From positions 372,001 to 436,000 of the forward strand of contig JACGCM010000325.1 in assembly GCA_014058105.1 (NCBI GenBank): a stretch of DNA of 64,000 nt, read 5' to 3'. The translations under genes and the position numbers were made by a program. Shown here in pieces: positions 20,234-31,528 of this stretch. The notes under the pieces were generated by a model that ran no database searches, was not told where the DNA came from, and saw only the letters and a program-made list of their open reading frames with translations. The stretch is from Kingdonia uniflora (taxonomy: Eukaryota; Streptophyta; Magnoliopsida; Ranunculales; Circaeasteraceae). The stretch's first letter is position 1; each line of letters begins with the position of its first letter.

Positions 20234-20390
20234 AGGTAACAAAGAGCAGTTATAGAAAAGTTATCGTCATAAGTAAATAGGGCTTATATATGATTGCACC
20301 GGTGCAGGGCTAATGGCAGGGTTGAGCCTTGAAAACCTTGAAAGCCCTTAGAAAAAATTTAGGATCGTTTTTATGTAGTTGCTTAGTGAG

Positions 20391-21509
20391 TGATGCGATA
20401 AAAACTCGGTCTTTAAATACCCCGCTCAAAACTACGGGTGTCGTAATATAATAAGGGTAAGCGGGGGTCGAATTCACGGGGAGTAAACGTATTAAAAATA
20501 TGTTTTCCTAATTAACTAATAAATGAATCTAAACTAATTTTGATAAAAAAGTTTAAGACTAAAACATAAATCTAAATTACTAACTTTCGGTACGATTATA
20601 AGGAAAATAACTTAGGCTTTGGATCACCTCCGATTTTGTTTACTAAAACGAGATGAAAACGGTAGCTTCTATCCCCACGTAATTGCCATGGCTAGGTCTA
20701 TTCGGGTCCAAGATCTAGGGTTTGTGGTTAAAACCCTAGGTAAGAACTTCATTGTTCATGGACAATCGGATCTAGGGTTTATAAACTCCTTTCCATGGCT
20801 AGATGTAGAGTATTAACTCTAGTGATCTAAAATTCTCTTTGAGCGTGAAAACAATCGAATATGGCCAATTCGGCATCTTCTTCATATCCGTAGTAACTTA
20901 GAGTTGTCATGGCTAGATCAACTCTTCGTAACTACAAATCGGAGAATTGAAGATTAATTCTAATCTAAACTACTTTAACATCAATTTGACTCACTTCACC
21001 GGATTTTCAATCCTTAGCCTAAGCTAAGGAGACTAGCTCTCCATTAATGGTGTTGATCACAGTTTAAATTAAACGCATAAAATAAAAGAGAGAGAAAAAA
21101 GAGAGATACTTAAAACTGCAAGCTTTATTCCTTCCTGAGATTTAGATGTGAAAAATACATACAATTGCTCTCCTATTTATAGGAGATAGGAGAGACTTGT
21201 TTACAATTCTGAAACTTTATCAGATAAATCCTATCTCATGTTAATTCTTGTAGAGTCCTTCATCATCTTTATTCCATGGAGAAAATCAACAAGTACATTG
21301 AATGTAGACATCTTCCTTGTAACTGAGAGACTGCTGGAGATGCTTCAGCTCTTTACACCTTCTATTAGATGTCTTTTTCTACTTATTAGCTCCAACAGTG
21401 ATAAGTGCCTAAAAATAAGAAAATGCTACTAACATTAAAAAATAATGAATTGGGATTAACAAAATGATACTTTTAGGCGTATTAATCCTACGTATTCCTA
21501 CGTCTAAAC
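20391..21509 (-). repeat. 3' LTR of Athila element C
   Basis: Inverse match to the solo LTR 14373-15462. The left end TGATGCGATA corresponds to the LTR terminus TCTCGCATCA. The right end near 21509 is mutated (GTTTAGACGTAGG instead of TGATAGACGTAG). The ORFs inside are not genes. Confidence 0.88.
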
Positions 21510-22901
21510 TTACCATTTTGCTCGTCCCGAGTAAAATAAAGAAATAAAATTTAACTAAGAAAATAAACCATATTTGAAGGACTCGCGATTGCATTTAGCG
21601 TATGCAACAAGCCGTTAAATCCCCAGGTGTCCCTGGTGGACGAGTGTTGTCTCCTGAGGGTTTACAGTGACTATACCCACAAAAGTCAATAATGTCATTA
21701 TGGCAATTCTAAATGACAAGAGACTCATTTCCTGTCAATTTATCCTTATTTAGTTATGACAAAAATATGCAAGCAGGAAATTTCTTAAAACCTATTATTC
21801 TCCGAGTATACAATAGAATATATTGCACTTATCTGAAACTAGAGATACTACCTCATGATTATAAATAAATTCAAGTATTTTACCATATATATTTGAGTGT
21901 ATTGTGAAGATAGTTTTATTGCTTAATACGTTGTCTAGAATTATTCAGTCTGTGTATGGTAGTCGAGTACTTACTGGAATAAATTCAACGGTCAGTTTGA
22001 CAAGTGCCTTACTCAATTTAACTCCCCGGTATCTTATTTTTCATAGCCTTTTTGAGTACATTGTTTCTTAGTGAAGCCTGCATAATAAGGAGTTTTCGGT
22101 CGACAATCCCCGCCAGTTGGCTAAGGTTGCCGGGGTTTGGTACCCCTTCGTGACCTAGACTCAGAATTCTCACAAGTAATATTTTTCGTGCTCCATTCAC
22201 ATAGTTCATGGTCTTACTCGAGATTGATGATAATTTTCCTCTTTCAGTTCTTAATCATGCGAGTAGCCTTGTAGCGGAAAAGTTTTTAGAACAACTTTGG
22301 CCTTTTTTTTCTTTTTATATTTTTGGGAAAGAATTATTCTTAGGCAGTTGTCTCCCTTAGAGCGAATTATTCCTAACATAAATACTAGATTTCCCTAACA
22401 TTTGTCAATAACCTATCGAATGTATCAATTACAAAACTATAGTGAAGTACAAATTTTCAAAATTTACCACATTAACTTGAATTACTTTCTAATTAAAAGA
22501 TAGTACATTTAACTTAAGATGGTGTGCAAAATATTTTAGTGTATACTTGTAAACTTTTAAGTTATTGGTTTCCTTTTAGATTTATTCGAGTTTCTCAACC
22601 ACTATTTATGACAAAATAAATTCACTCTAAATGTTTAAAATTTATCAAAAAGTACATCATAAATTGCCAAGAGTGTCATTATTTCATTTTTCTTCAAAAA
22701 ATATTTTAAAAATAATTTTCCTACCCCCAAACATAAATAAAATATTGTTCCCAATATTTGAGAACAAAAGATTTAAAATTGAAAGAAAAATTGAAATTTC
22801 TCACCTAAATGTATCGTGGGTTACCTCCCAAAAAGCGCTAAGTTTATCGTCTTCAGCTAGACAAAACTTCCGTACCCCCAAACTTATGTGAAGTCAAAGA
22901 A
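21510..22901 (-). other. 3' non-coding region of Athila element C
   Basis: Lies between integrase and the 3' LTR, where some Athila elements carry an env-like ORF; no such ORF survives. It shares with element E the GCTCGTCCCGAG block (about 21520), the ACGAGTGTTGTCTC block (about 21640), a GGTCGACAATCCCCGCC block (about 22098) and the CTCCCAAAAAGCGCTAAG post-pol block (about 22826). Confidence 0.65.
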
Positions 22902-24060
22902 TTATTTAGGGATAGACAATTCCCTATATTCGGGCTGGCAATGATCTATATAAGGGAAATGTTTTACAGGGATTGTCTCGAGATAAGACTTAAGTCGTTG
23001 GCCATTGACATTGAAAGTTTTCCAAGTACGATAATTTTTTACTTCAGCCCAACCATTTTGGTGTATGTTTATAACTTCAAATGGGTCATGCCAACGGGTT
23101 TGTAATTTTCCAGGAAAAAAATGCAGCTTTGAGTTAAACATTAAAACTTTTTATCATGGTGTAAATTTTTTTTGGACTATATGCTTATCATGATATGTTT
23201 TGGTACGATCCTTATATATTTTAGCATTGTCGTACGCGTCTTATCTTATTATTCTAACTCACTTAGTTAAAGTTTTCGATGAAGTCCTGTTGCGTCTATT
23301 TGAAAATTAAATATCTTAATTTCCCAATAAGCTTTATGTTCCAATTCTACAGGCAAGTGACAAGCTTTGCCAAAAATACATTTATAAGATGACATTCCAA
23401 TCGGGGTTTTATAAGCAATCTGATAGGCCCAAAGAGCATCATTAAGACGGGTAGAGTAATCTTTACGATCTAGTCGGACAGTTTTCCCTAAAATTCTTTT
23501 AATTTCCTGATTTAAAACCTCTACTTGCCCACTTGCTTGTGGATGATGTGGGGTGACAACTTTATGAGTAATGTCATATTTGTGCATAAGACTTTTAAAA
23601 TAACCATTACAAAAATGAGTTCCACCGTCACTTATAATTTCATGAGGTGTACTAAATCGGACTAAAATGTTATCGTTTAAAAAGTTAATTATAACAGCGT
23701 GATCATTTGTCCGACATGGTACAGCTTCCACCTATTTAGAAACATAGTCAACTGCTACTAAGATCTACAAATAACCATTAGACACCGAAAATGGGCCCAT
23801 AAAGTCAATGCCCCAAACATTAAAAATTTCAACTTAAAAAATGTTATTAAGAAGCATCTCATCCCGACGACCCATGTTGCCAGCCCTTTGGCAATGGTCA
23901 CATTGTGAACAATGGTCGTAAGTGTCTTTAAAGAAAGTAGGCCAATAGAAACCATATTGAAGTACTTTATTAGCCATTCTACGGGGACCAAAATGGCCAC
24001 CATCATCATGAAGACTTTTTAAAATTTGTGAAATGTCATTTTCAGGGACACACGACGAAT
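22902..24060 (-). pseudogene. Integrase of Athila element C
   Basis: Minus strand: zinc-region part C-x-x-C-Q-R-A-G-N-M-G-R-R-D-E near 23880, then GIDFMGPF with the first catalytic Asp and VAVDYVSK-stop-VEAVP. The 154-codon frame 23267-23731 holds EIISDGGTHFCNGYF (second Asp) and SGQVEVLNQEIKRILGKTV (Glu), and ends with GKACHLPVELEHKAYW. The C-terminal frame 22902-23141 has FPGKLQTRWHDPFEV and VNGQRLKSYL. These blocks are highly characteristic of Athila integrases. The catalytic D, D, E are all readable, but stops and frameshifts between the frames inactivate the whole. Confidence 0.92.
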
Positions 24061-24201
24061 CACTAGGTCAACCCCAACTTTAAATAAATAGGGATCCTCC
24101 CAGATAAATCATCTAGAGATTGTTTTAAATTTCATTTTATCTTATCTGCTCAAATCTGGTAGAATGTATGTTGCGGCTAAGTAATTTACAATGTCGACGA
24201 A

Positions 24202-25565
24202 TTAGGGTACCCTATTAATATTCAATAATTGTTCATCGGGAAAATGCTCAGGAATAGGAAGGTCTTCGTTAATATGGCCAACTATCAAACGTAATAAATG
24301 GTTGGCAACGACGCATTTTCCCCCCTTTTTATCACGTATTTCGAGGTTAAATTCTTGAAGTAAAATGATCCAACTGATAAAACGTGGTTTAACGTCATTT
24401 TTATTAAGAAGATATTGAAAGGCTGAATGGTCAGAGTACACAATGACTTTTGACCCTAAAATGTATGACCGAATTTTTTTTAATGCGGAGACGATGGCTA
24501 ACAACTCTTTTTCAGTTGTCGTATAATTAATTTGGGCATCATTCAGTATTTTACCCGCATAGCAAATGACATAGGGTATTTTTTGAAAAAGTTATCCTAA
24601 TACGGCACCCACGGCATAATTTGAAGCGTCACACATAATTTTGAAGGGTAAAGTTCAATCGAGTGGTTGGATAATCGGTGATGTGGTCAATGAGTACTGA
24701 AGTGTTTCAAAAGACTTGTGACATTTATCGTTAAAATCAAAATGGATATCTTTAACAAGTAATTGCATAAAGGTCATGAGATTTTGCTAAAGTCTCTAAT
24801 GAATCGTCGATAAAAAACTTCGTACCCAAGGAATGCGCGAACGTTCTTCACTGTTTTAGGAGGAGGTAGAGAAGAAATCAAAATAATTTTTGCTTTATCA
24901 AATTCTATTCCCTTAGATGACATCAAATGGCCGAGTACTATTCCTTAATTTACCATAAAATGACATTTTTCCCAATTTAGGATTAGGTTTTTCTCTTTAC
25001 ACCGGATCAAGACCAACTCTAAGTTTAGAAGACATTCATCAAATGTGGAGCCATAAATGGAAAAGTCATCCATGAAGACCTCTAAAAACTTTTCTGCCAT
25101 ATCTGAGAAAATACTTAACATACACCGTTAAAAGGTCGTAGGTGCATTGCATAGGCCAAAAGGCATGCGACGATAGGCAAAAGTTCCAAATGAACAAGTA
25201 AAAGTGGTTTTATCTTGGTCTTCAGGCGCTACTGAAATTTAGTTGTATCCTGAATAACCATCCAAAAAATAGTAAAATGAATTACCAGCTAAACGTTATA
25301 ATATTTGATCCATGAATGGTAATGGGAAATAGTCTTTTTGAGTGGACCTGTTTAGCTTTTAGTAATCAATGCAAACTCGCTATTTTATTTTAGTGCGGGT
25401 GGGTACTAGTTCAATGTCTATATTCTTGACAATAGTAATACTTGATTTCTTAGGTACCACATGGACTGGGCTTACCCAAGAGCTGTTGGAGATAGAATAA
25501 ATAATACCTGCATCAAGAAGCTTCATAACTTCTGCCTTTACTACTTCCTTCATTGGAGGGTTCAC
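24202..25565 (-). pseudogene. Reverse transcriptase and RNase H of Athila element C
   Basis: RT begins near 25565 (MKEVVKAEVMKLLDAGIIY, SSWVSPVHVVPKK). Broken frames follow, reading FPLPFMDQ, YSGYN, RMPFGLCNAP, FMDDFSIYG (catalytic DD), EKCHFMV and GIVLGHLMSSKGIE. RNase H is in 24202-24504: VYSDHSAFQYLLNK and RFISWIILLQEFNLEIRDKKG, then NHLLRL where Athila usually has ADHLSRL. Many stops and at least three frameshifts are present. Confidence 0.9.
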
Positions 25566-25640
25566 ACATTATTGTGGATCTCAAGATCTTTTGGATCCTT
25601 CCTCTAAGTGTATCCTATGCATAACCACTGATGGGCTTAT

Positions 25641-26669
25641 TCATTTTATATATGTTATTGACCATCCAATTGCTTCTTTGTGGGTGTCTAGTACGGCAAG
25701 GAGTTTATTTTCCTGATCTAAGTCTAATGAAGATGAAATGATAATGGGAAGAGTTTTGTTAGGCCCGAGGAACCAATATCCTAGATTATCTGGAAGTACT
25801 TTAAGATCAAGCTTAGGCGGTGATACAATAGAAGTAATTGAGGGGTTAGAAGACATAGAGAGTGACTCGAATTTGGGAGTATACCGATGAGGAGGAGTGT
25901 ATGCAGGAAGATTATTTTCAAGAACAACTGAAGTATCTTTTAGGATTGACTCGTGAATACCAACAATATCGTCCTCCAGACAATCTTCTAGGAGGTCGTC
26001 CCTAGAATATTCGGAGATAATGGTACTTATTATATTACACTCTTCAGCCAAATCCTGATATTGTCTCATGGCATTAAAAATGTTCAGTTCTAAGGTCATG
26101 TTACTGAATGTTAGGTTCATTATTCTATTTCTACAATTGATTATGGCATTGGAAGTAGCTAGGAAAGGTCGACCTAAAGTTATTTAGATTTGGCTATGAA
26201 CATTCGAAATTGGTGGTGTATCAAGGACTACAAAATCTATTAGAAAGTAAAATTCGTTTACCTTAATTATGACATCCTTAACAATATCCCTAACAGTTTT
26301 GGGGGATTTATCAGTGTGTTGAAGTTGTATCCTGGTGGGCTTAAGTTCTCATTAATCGAGGTCCTCAAAAATACAAAATGGAATAAGGTTTATATTAGCC
26401 CCAAAATCAAGGAGGGCCTGCTGGATGTAGTGTTTTCCTATTACTAAGGGAATGGTTGGACATCCTGGGTCTTTTTGTTTGATCAGAATTTCAAATATTA
26501 GGACAGAGCTAACCTGTTCAATACTAAAGGAATTCTTCCTAACTCCGATTCTACGTTTCTTTGTACACATTTCCTTAAGGAATTTAGCATATGACGAAAC
26601 CTGATCGATAACGTCAAAAAGCAGAATATTAATCCGTACTTGTTTAAATAACTCGAGAATATCTTTCAA
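25641..26669 (-). pseudogene. Protease and pro-RT linker of Athila element C
   Basis: Frame 26352-26669 contains KDPGCPTIPLVIGKHYIQQA and DFGANINLIPFCIFEDL, the Athila protease block where D-x-G is the active site (here D-F-G). Frame 25641-26120 is the linker to RT: LDLKVLPDNLGYWFLGP, TLPIIISSSLD, LAVLDTHKEAIGWSI. Both match the layout between gag and RT in Athila elements. Confidence 0.85.
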
Positions 26670-26822
26670 GCCTTCGTTCTTTTTGGCAGGAACAAGTCGG
26701 TTAGGGAATGGGGACTTAGGTATATAAGGTTTGTCTACTAGGTTTGGTAGAGTTGGAACATGATATGGCCTAGATGTTACTATTTTGGGCTGGCTAGATG
26801 CTAGATTTTCATGGGCTTTTTC

Positions 26823-28260
26823 TTAAGATTTGGAAACCAAATTGCTTTTAGTTGACGGTATAGGGTCTGGTCTGGTTTTTATAGTTCTCTTATTCCTAAG
26901 GGTCATAACTACTTGAGCAGTTTCAATGTTCACAGGTGAGCTCTGTTGGGTATGAACCTCAAAGGCGGCCCCTCGGGTTAGCAATTGGTTGACTAGAGAA
27001 TTTTCCCTTTTCTTGTTCACTTAATTGGCTTGTTAATTATCCTATTTGGGTGTCTAGTTTCTGTGTAAAGGCTCGCATTTCTGAAAGTTTCCTAGAATTT
27101 TTCTGGATTACCCCCCTAATCTATATTATAAACTATTGGAGTGTGGATTCTAAACTAACTGGGTGGGCTTGTTTGGTCAGGTATGTTTGATTCTGCTGAT
27201 ATGGTAGAGAATTATAACTAGATTGTCCTTGTGGTTGTTTCCTCCAAGAAAATGTTGGGTTAGTTTTCCAAGGAGATCTACCAAAATTATTTTAGTGTTG
27301 TCTCCTTTCATTATCTAAGATAGCATTAACGTGGTCCGGATTAGATTTAATTAACTCAGGGAGTTGTGGATACGTGTGTGCATAATGGGTCGAATCATTG
27401 CATAAATTAAAGATTCCAGGAATGGAAGCTGGTTTAGGGGCCGCTACTTTCTCTACAAAAATATCCTCTACTTTACATGTAAGAGAGTCCAGTTGGACTT
27501 TTAATTCGAGGCTTTCAGGTAATTTAAGGATGCCTCCTTTTCTAATGGGCCTACGATTATGGGAAGTAAAGTCCCATTGCTGGGATGTCTCAGCGTATTT
27601 ATCCAAAAATGCATAAGCGGTAGTTTCATCCATATCTTGGAATTTTCCTGAGCTACGGGCTTTAATTGATTCACGGATTGAAAGAGTTAACCCATACAGG
27701 AAGAATTGGATTAGTCTCCATTTCTCGAAACCATGATGGGGGGTACCTTAACAATTTTTCCGTAAACGTTCCCATGCTTCGAAAAAAATTTCTCCGTCTT
27801 CTTGAAGGAAATCAAAGATATCACGTTTTAAAATGTCAGTTTTTTGCATGGTGAAAAGCTTGATTTTAAACTTCTTTTTAAGGGTGTCCTACTTGTCAAT
27901 TGACTGCGATGGCAGAGAATTTAGCCAACATTTTGCCTTATCTTTAAGAGAGAATGGGAAAATGAGTAAATAGATATACTCCATTGCTATGTCCTTACAT
28001 AAAAAAGTTAGGCAGATAAACTCAAATTTATCGATATGTAAGTATGGGTGTTGATTATCGAGTCCATGAAAAGGTGGGATTAGGTTCAAAACTGAAGGCT
28101 TGATATCGAACTGAGTTGCCGTAATTACTGGCAACTTAATAGATTTTGGCAAGTTTTCCAAAATGGGAGCAAAATACTCCCTCAGTGACTTTTCACCCAT
28201 TGGTTCAGGAAGAAATTCCTTTTCAGTTTTAATGTCGTATATGGCCTGAAGGTCTTCCTG
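26823..28260 (-). pseudogene. gag of Athila element C
   Basis: The core at 27889-28200 reads SLREYFAPILENLPK, PSVLNLIPPFHGLDNQHPYLHI and LLIFPFSLKDKAKCWLNSL, a very typical Athila capsid segment. Frame 27292-27633 gives YAETSQQWDF and a degraded zinc knuckle (C-N-D-S-T-H-Y-A-H with the last Cys lost). Frame 26823-27020 carries the gag-pro border (QVVMTLRNKR). The frames are separated by stops. Confidence 0.88.
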
Positions 28261-28756
28261 TTAGACTTGATTAGTCGTATTAGTTATTTTAGAAATCGGT
28301 GGTATATCAATGTGCTGCCTAATCCGGCCGTACTTGGTCATATACTAATGAAATGAAATTACAAAATTCAACGGGAATTTAAACACACAATTTAAGATAA
28401 ACACATCAACGGTTTTTAAAGTTAAATTAACTAAGTCAATCCTAATCTAGATGTTAATCAAACTAGGTAAGTCGGGCTGGTGTGTGATTCTTAACACGAA
28501 AGCTTCACTATGCTAGCAACGGTCTTAATGTTTGAGCATCAGTCCTTACGCCAGTGTGCCTTGCCTTATCGTACGTCACTCACACAAAATATTAATCTCA
28601 CTTAACAACCAATGGTTCGTGGCGCTTGGCTGAAGTGGTTCCTATGAATTTGTGTTGGTACCCCGGTCCGATACCTCCTAATTCCTCCGGTGATGAAATC
28701 CCTTGGAAATCTTACTAATAGATTTTTAAGTTTTAATTAAATTTAAAGGTCGGGAC
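28261..28756 (-). other. Leader of Athila element C, gag-proximal half
   Basis: Non-coding. The region 28500-28700 matches (reverse complement) 850-1060 of element E. The last five bases before the B1 LTR are GGGAC (28752-28756), the left copy of the B1 target-site duplication. Confidence 0.7.
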
Positions 28757-29373
28757 TGTAATAGCCAAATTCTGTAAGCCCGAAATGGCTTTGGAATTTT
28801 CTATTACACCAATGAACCTGTAACAATACTCTAATGGAAATTATGAAATAAAACATCTAATAGCCAAATTACTAATAGGTAAAAACACCACGACCTCGTG
28901 TGGAAGATTTTTGTTGAAAATGTTTTTATTGTTTGAGGCGGATATCTTATTACAAGTGATCTCTAAGAATAAAAAATACTTGAGTCTTGTAACTAAGATG
29001 CTCTAATGATTGATCAAGAATCTAGAATATGTAATTTCTAGGTGATCTATTGTGCATTTTTTTTTTTTATCACTTCTAGAACTTCCTCCTTATATAGGCC
29101 TTCTCCGCAGCTCTTCATCGTGCTGAAGTACGTTCTCCGAACAATGTGGTTAGTGGATGTTGATTGAGTAACTGATGAGTTTGTGAGAGACAGGTGCCTT
29201 TGACTGGTTTTGGGTTTCTGGTTTAAGTTTGACCCACGTTCTTGACCAGTTCGTGGAGTATGTTGAAATGTTGAGTGGAAAAGTTATGTTAAAAAATGTG
29301 TGAGCTTAAGATGGTGGTTATTCAAACTGGTGATAGCCCAATTACAAGTGAGGTCGTGCGATAGGTCCCTATA
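28757..29373 (-). repeat. 3' LTR of B1
   Basis: About 617 bp. On the minus strand it runs TATAGGGACC ... GGCTATTACA. It matches 42795-43421 and the B2 LTR 52896-53373. Termini appear to be TA...CA rather than TG...CA. Confidence 0.88.
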
Positions 29374-29640
29374 ATTGCTCTTTCGCAACCGAAGTCACGA
29401 ATGGTTTTGGTTGAGAAAGAATCAGAGGGTAACGGGTATTGGGGTTTGGGGTTTGAAAATTGTGAATAAATAACGTAGTCATGATGGTGTTGAAGTGTTG
29501 GAAATTGTGTGGTTATTGGGATGTAATGGGTATTAAATGATGATGTTGATCCTGATGTATATGACGGTTAATACTTGAAAAGTTGTGTCTATAATAAATG
29601 ATGACGCTTGGGAAAACGTACCTGTATAATAAATATAGTA

Positions 29641-29650
29641 TTATATAAAT
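29641..29650 (+). promoter_or_regulatory. TATA box of antisense unit 1 in B1
   Basis: TTATATAAATAGTACTTGTA; the same 20 bases recur in B2 from 53621 with one change. It lies 74 nt upstream of the ORF1 ATG. It is on the strand opposite gag-pol. Confidence 0.55.
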
Positions 29651-29723
29651 AGTACTTGTAGAAAATCTTTGGAGCACTACATGCTTGTTCTTTATGAAAT
29701 TATCAATGGTGAAGACTCGCAGC

Positions 29724-30120
29724 ATGGTCCTTGAAGAGAGGATGACGACTGAAACGTAGAGATTGAAGTTGAAGTACTTTGAGGATCAATCCTTGGAGAT
29801 GGCGATTCCCGCTCCTGTTCCTCCGGCGTATCAAGGCATGTCAGAAGACGAAGCGATTAAAGTAGAGGAAAATTTCTACTGCAAGTGGAGGTTTCATGTC
29901 GTCGTCTTGACAGGCGAGGACCGGTGGGTCTATTTCCATATCCTTCGGAAGACAGGGTTAGGGCTTTATATGCAAGGATAAGTATAACTGTAGGGTAGTT
30001 ATGGTGATTTCTTATATTACCATGGATTCTAAGGTCGGGCCCTCTTCATCTTTACTATCTCATCGGTGGTGGTGGTTTCAGAGGAGGGGGTGATGGTAGT
30101 GGAGGAGAGAGGCAACCATT
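29724..30120 (+). pseudogene. Antisense accessory ORF1 of B1 (YxW family)
   Basis: The homologous frame in B2 starts at 53718. From ATG 29724 there is one stop at 29757-29759, then LKLKYFEDQSLEM, YQGMSEDEAIKVEENFYCKWRF, LTGEDRWVYFHIL, stop at 29979-29981, and a Gly-rich tail (GGGGFRGGGDGSGGER) in a shifted frame to about 30115. B2 shows the same order: YPGMSEEEATEAEEDIYC, then GGGGYRGGDGGSRGER. A Y-x-W ... [DE]-R signature is shared with the A-family ORF1 genes. No signal peptide. Function unknown; the Gly/Arg-rich tail could bind RNA, but that is only a guess. Confidence 0.55.
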
Positions 30121-30878
30121 GGGAGTCTGCTTCTGTATTTCCATTATGTTTTGGCGTTCAGTAGACCTTTAGTTTGAGAATTTAGTTCTAGCTCTGAGTC
30201 TACTGCTTACATAGTTTTCATTTGAAGTTCGATTAGACTTTGACTAAACTCATAAGAGGGAAGCTATTTGTTGGTTCTAATTTCTGCTTTGTATCAGGAT
30301 GAAAGATCACTGAAGCAAGAAGAACTGGAGAAGTTGACGTATCAACGCGCCTGAATTGCCTGTGACTCTAAAAAATAGTAGAAAACTTTTTATCTGTAAA
30401 GTACCTGGAGTTTGATGTCCTGAAAAACGTGTTAATTGTAAAATTGTTTGTAATGTTTTTGATATGAATAAATATTAGTCATTCAATTACTTGTATTATT
30501 GTAGATATAGATTCTATAGAAATTGAACTAAATTATTATGAAGAATGTATATAATGTATGGATATTGCAAGTATTTCCTTGCGTTATTTGAGCTGAGATG
30601 AATATGTGCGAGAATGTGTGCTGTGACGCAAGTAGATTCTATTTCATGTGTTGAAAAGTTGGAGCAATAAACTTCAAGACTTTAGCAATTCAACAATTCA
30701 TTCTAACAGAGTTCGATGGAAGAATAACTTTAGTTAAGATAACTCAAACTAGAAAGTAATTTAAAGGATGAGCTCGAAGGAAGAGATAAGTTTAAATATT
30801 TTACTCAAGAATCTAGGGTTTTCTATTATGAGATAAAAGGTAAAAATCACGTTTTGAGGGGAAAGTGAGTGGAAAGTG
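30121..30878. other. Spacer between antisense units 1 and 2 of B1
   Basis: No ORF. Contains TTATCTGTAAAGTACC-type short motifs near 30390 that are amplified at 54370-54490 in B2. Probably 3' UTR of unit 1 and promoter of unit 2. Confidence 0.4.
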
Positions 30879-30886
30879 TATAAATA
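30879..30886 (+). promoter_or_regulatory. TATA box of antisense unit 2 in B1
   Basis: TATAAATA in GTGTATAAATATGGG; the counterpart TATAAAAT is at 56081-56088 in B2. It lies 46 nt upstream of the ORF2 ATG at 30925. Confidence 0.5.
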
Positions 30887-30924
30887 TGGGTAGGATAATT
30901 TGCGAAGTTGGAGAAGAGGTTAGG

Positions 30925-31206
30925 ATGGTGCGGACTCGATCTCTGAGGATACGTCATGCCGCGGAGGGACGATTGGCTATAAAGATAGCTGAAGTGCGGG
31001 AGATGAATTTTGGTATGTTTGGTTATGATGCTGAGTTACCAGTGAGGGAGTGTCAGCGCGAATGATTAGACATTAGGAGTAAGGAATGTGAGTACGCCCG
31101 ACACTTCTATGAGGTATGCTTTCCTGTATTGGTGTTGAATCTCGCAGCGCGAGAAGAAATGGTTAAATTGATTACAGAGGTCGCGATTGAATTCGAAGAT
31201 GGCTAA
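30925..31206 (+). pseudogene. Antisense accessory ORF2 of B1
   Basis: I chose the ATG at 30925 (MVRTRSLRIRHAAEGRLAIKI) rather than the upstream one, because the TATA box falls inside the longer frame and B2 aligns from this ATG. The frame holds GYDAELPVRECQRE, a stop at 31063-31065, then an in-frame continuation (RSKECEYARHFYEV ... EFEDG) to a TAA at 31204. B2 (56128-56481) keeps YDAELPVRKCQ and REREYECRFYEE. About 93 residues. No known domain. The same stretch differs from B2 at several sites yet keeps the motif, which suggests past coding constraint. Confidence 0.5.
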
Positions 31207-31425
31207 TTGAATGGTAATGTGATCTGACGTGGTCGTTCAGGTTGTTTAGATATAATAATGTATAACGTGTTTATCATGCATTAATATAAGTTTATTGAAT
31301 TTGAACAAAAAATTATGTACATTAATGGGATCCTCTATAGTTGCAAATGTTATTAAAACTATTGTGATAAATATTTTGAATAATTTTAAAAATTTCCTCA
31401 GCCTTGAGAATGATGTCACTATTAC

Positions 31426-31433
31426 TATAAATA
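31426..31433 (+). promoter_or_regulatory. TATA box of antisense unit 3 in B1
   Basis: TATAAATA in ACTATAAATATGGT, about 100 nt upstream of the ORF3 ATG (31529). The B2 counterpart TATAAGTA is at 56710-56717. Just upstream, B2 has TGACGT and B1 has TGATGTCA, bZIP-type half sites. Confidence 0.45.
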
Positions 31434-31528
31434 TGGTAGAGAAACAAAAAATGTGGAAATACAGAAGCTTCTAGTTTTGTATTGTATGTAAAGCTTTAGA
31501 GATCTGATATCGTGTAGGGTCAGTTATC

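Noticed and set aside
21510..22901. env-like gene of the Athila element
   Set aside because: No open frame with signal peptide or transmembrane segment. The longest ORF (22018-22209) lacks any such feature.
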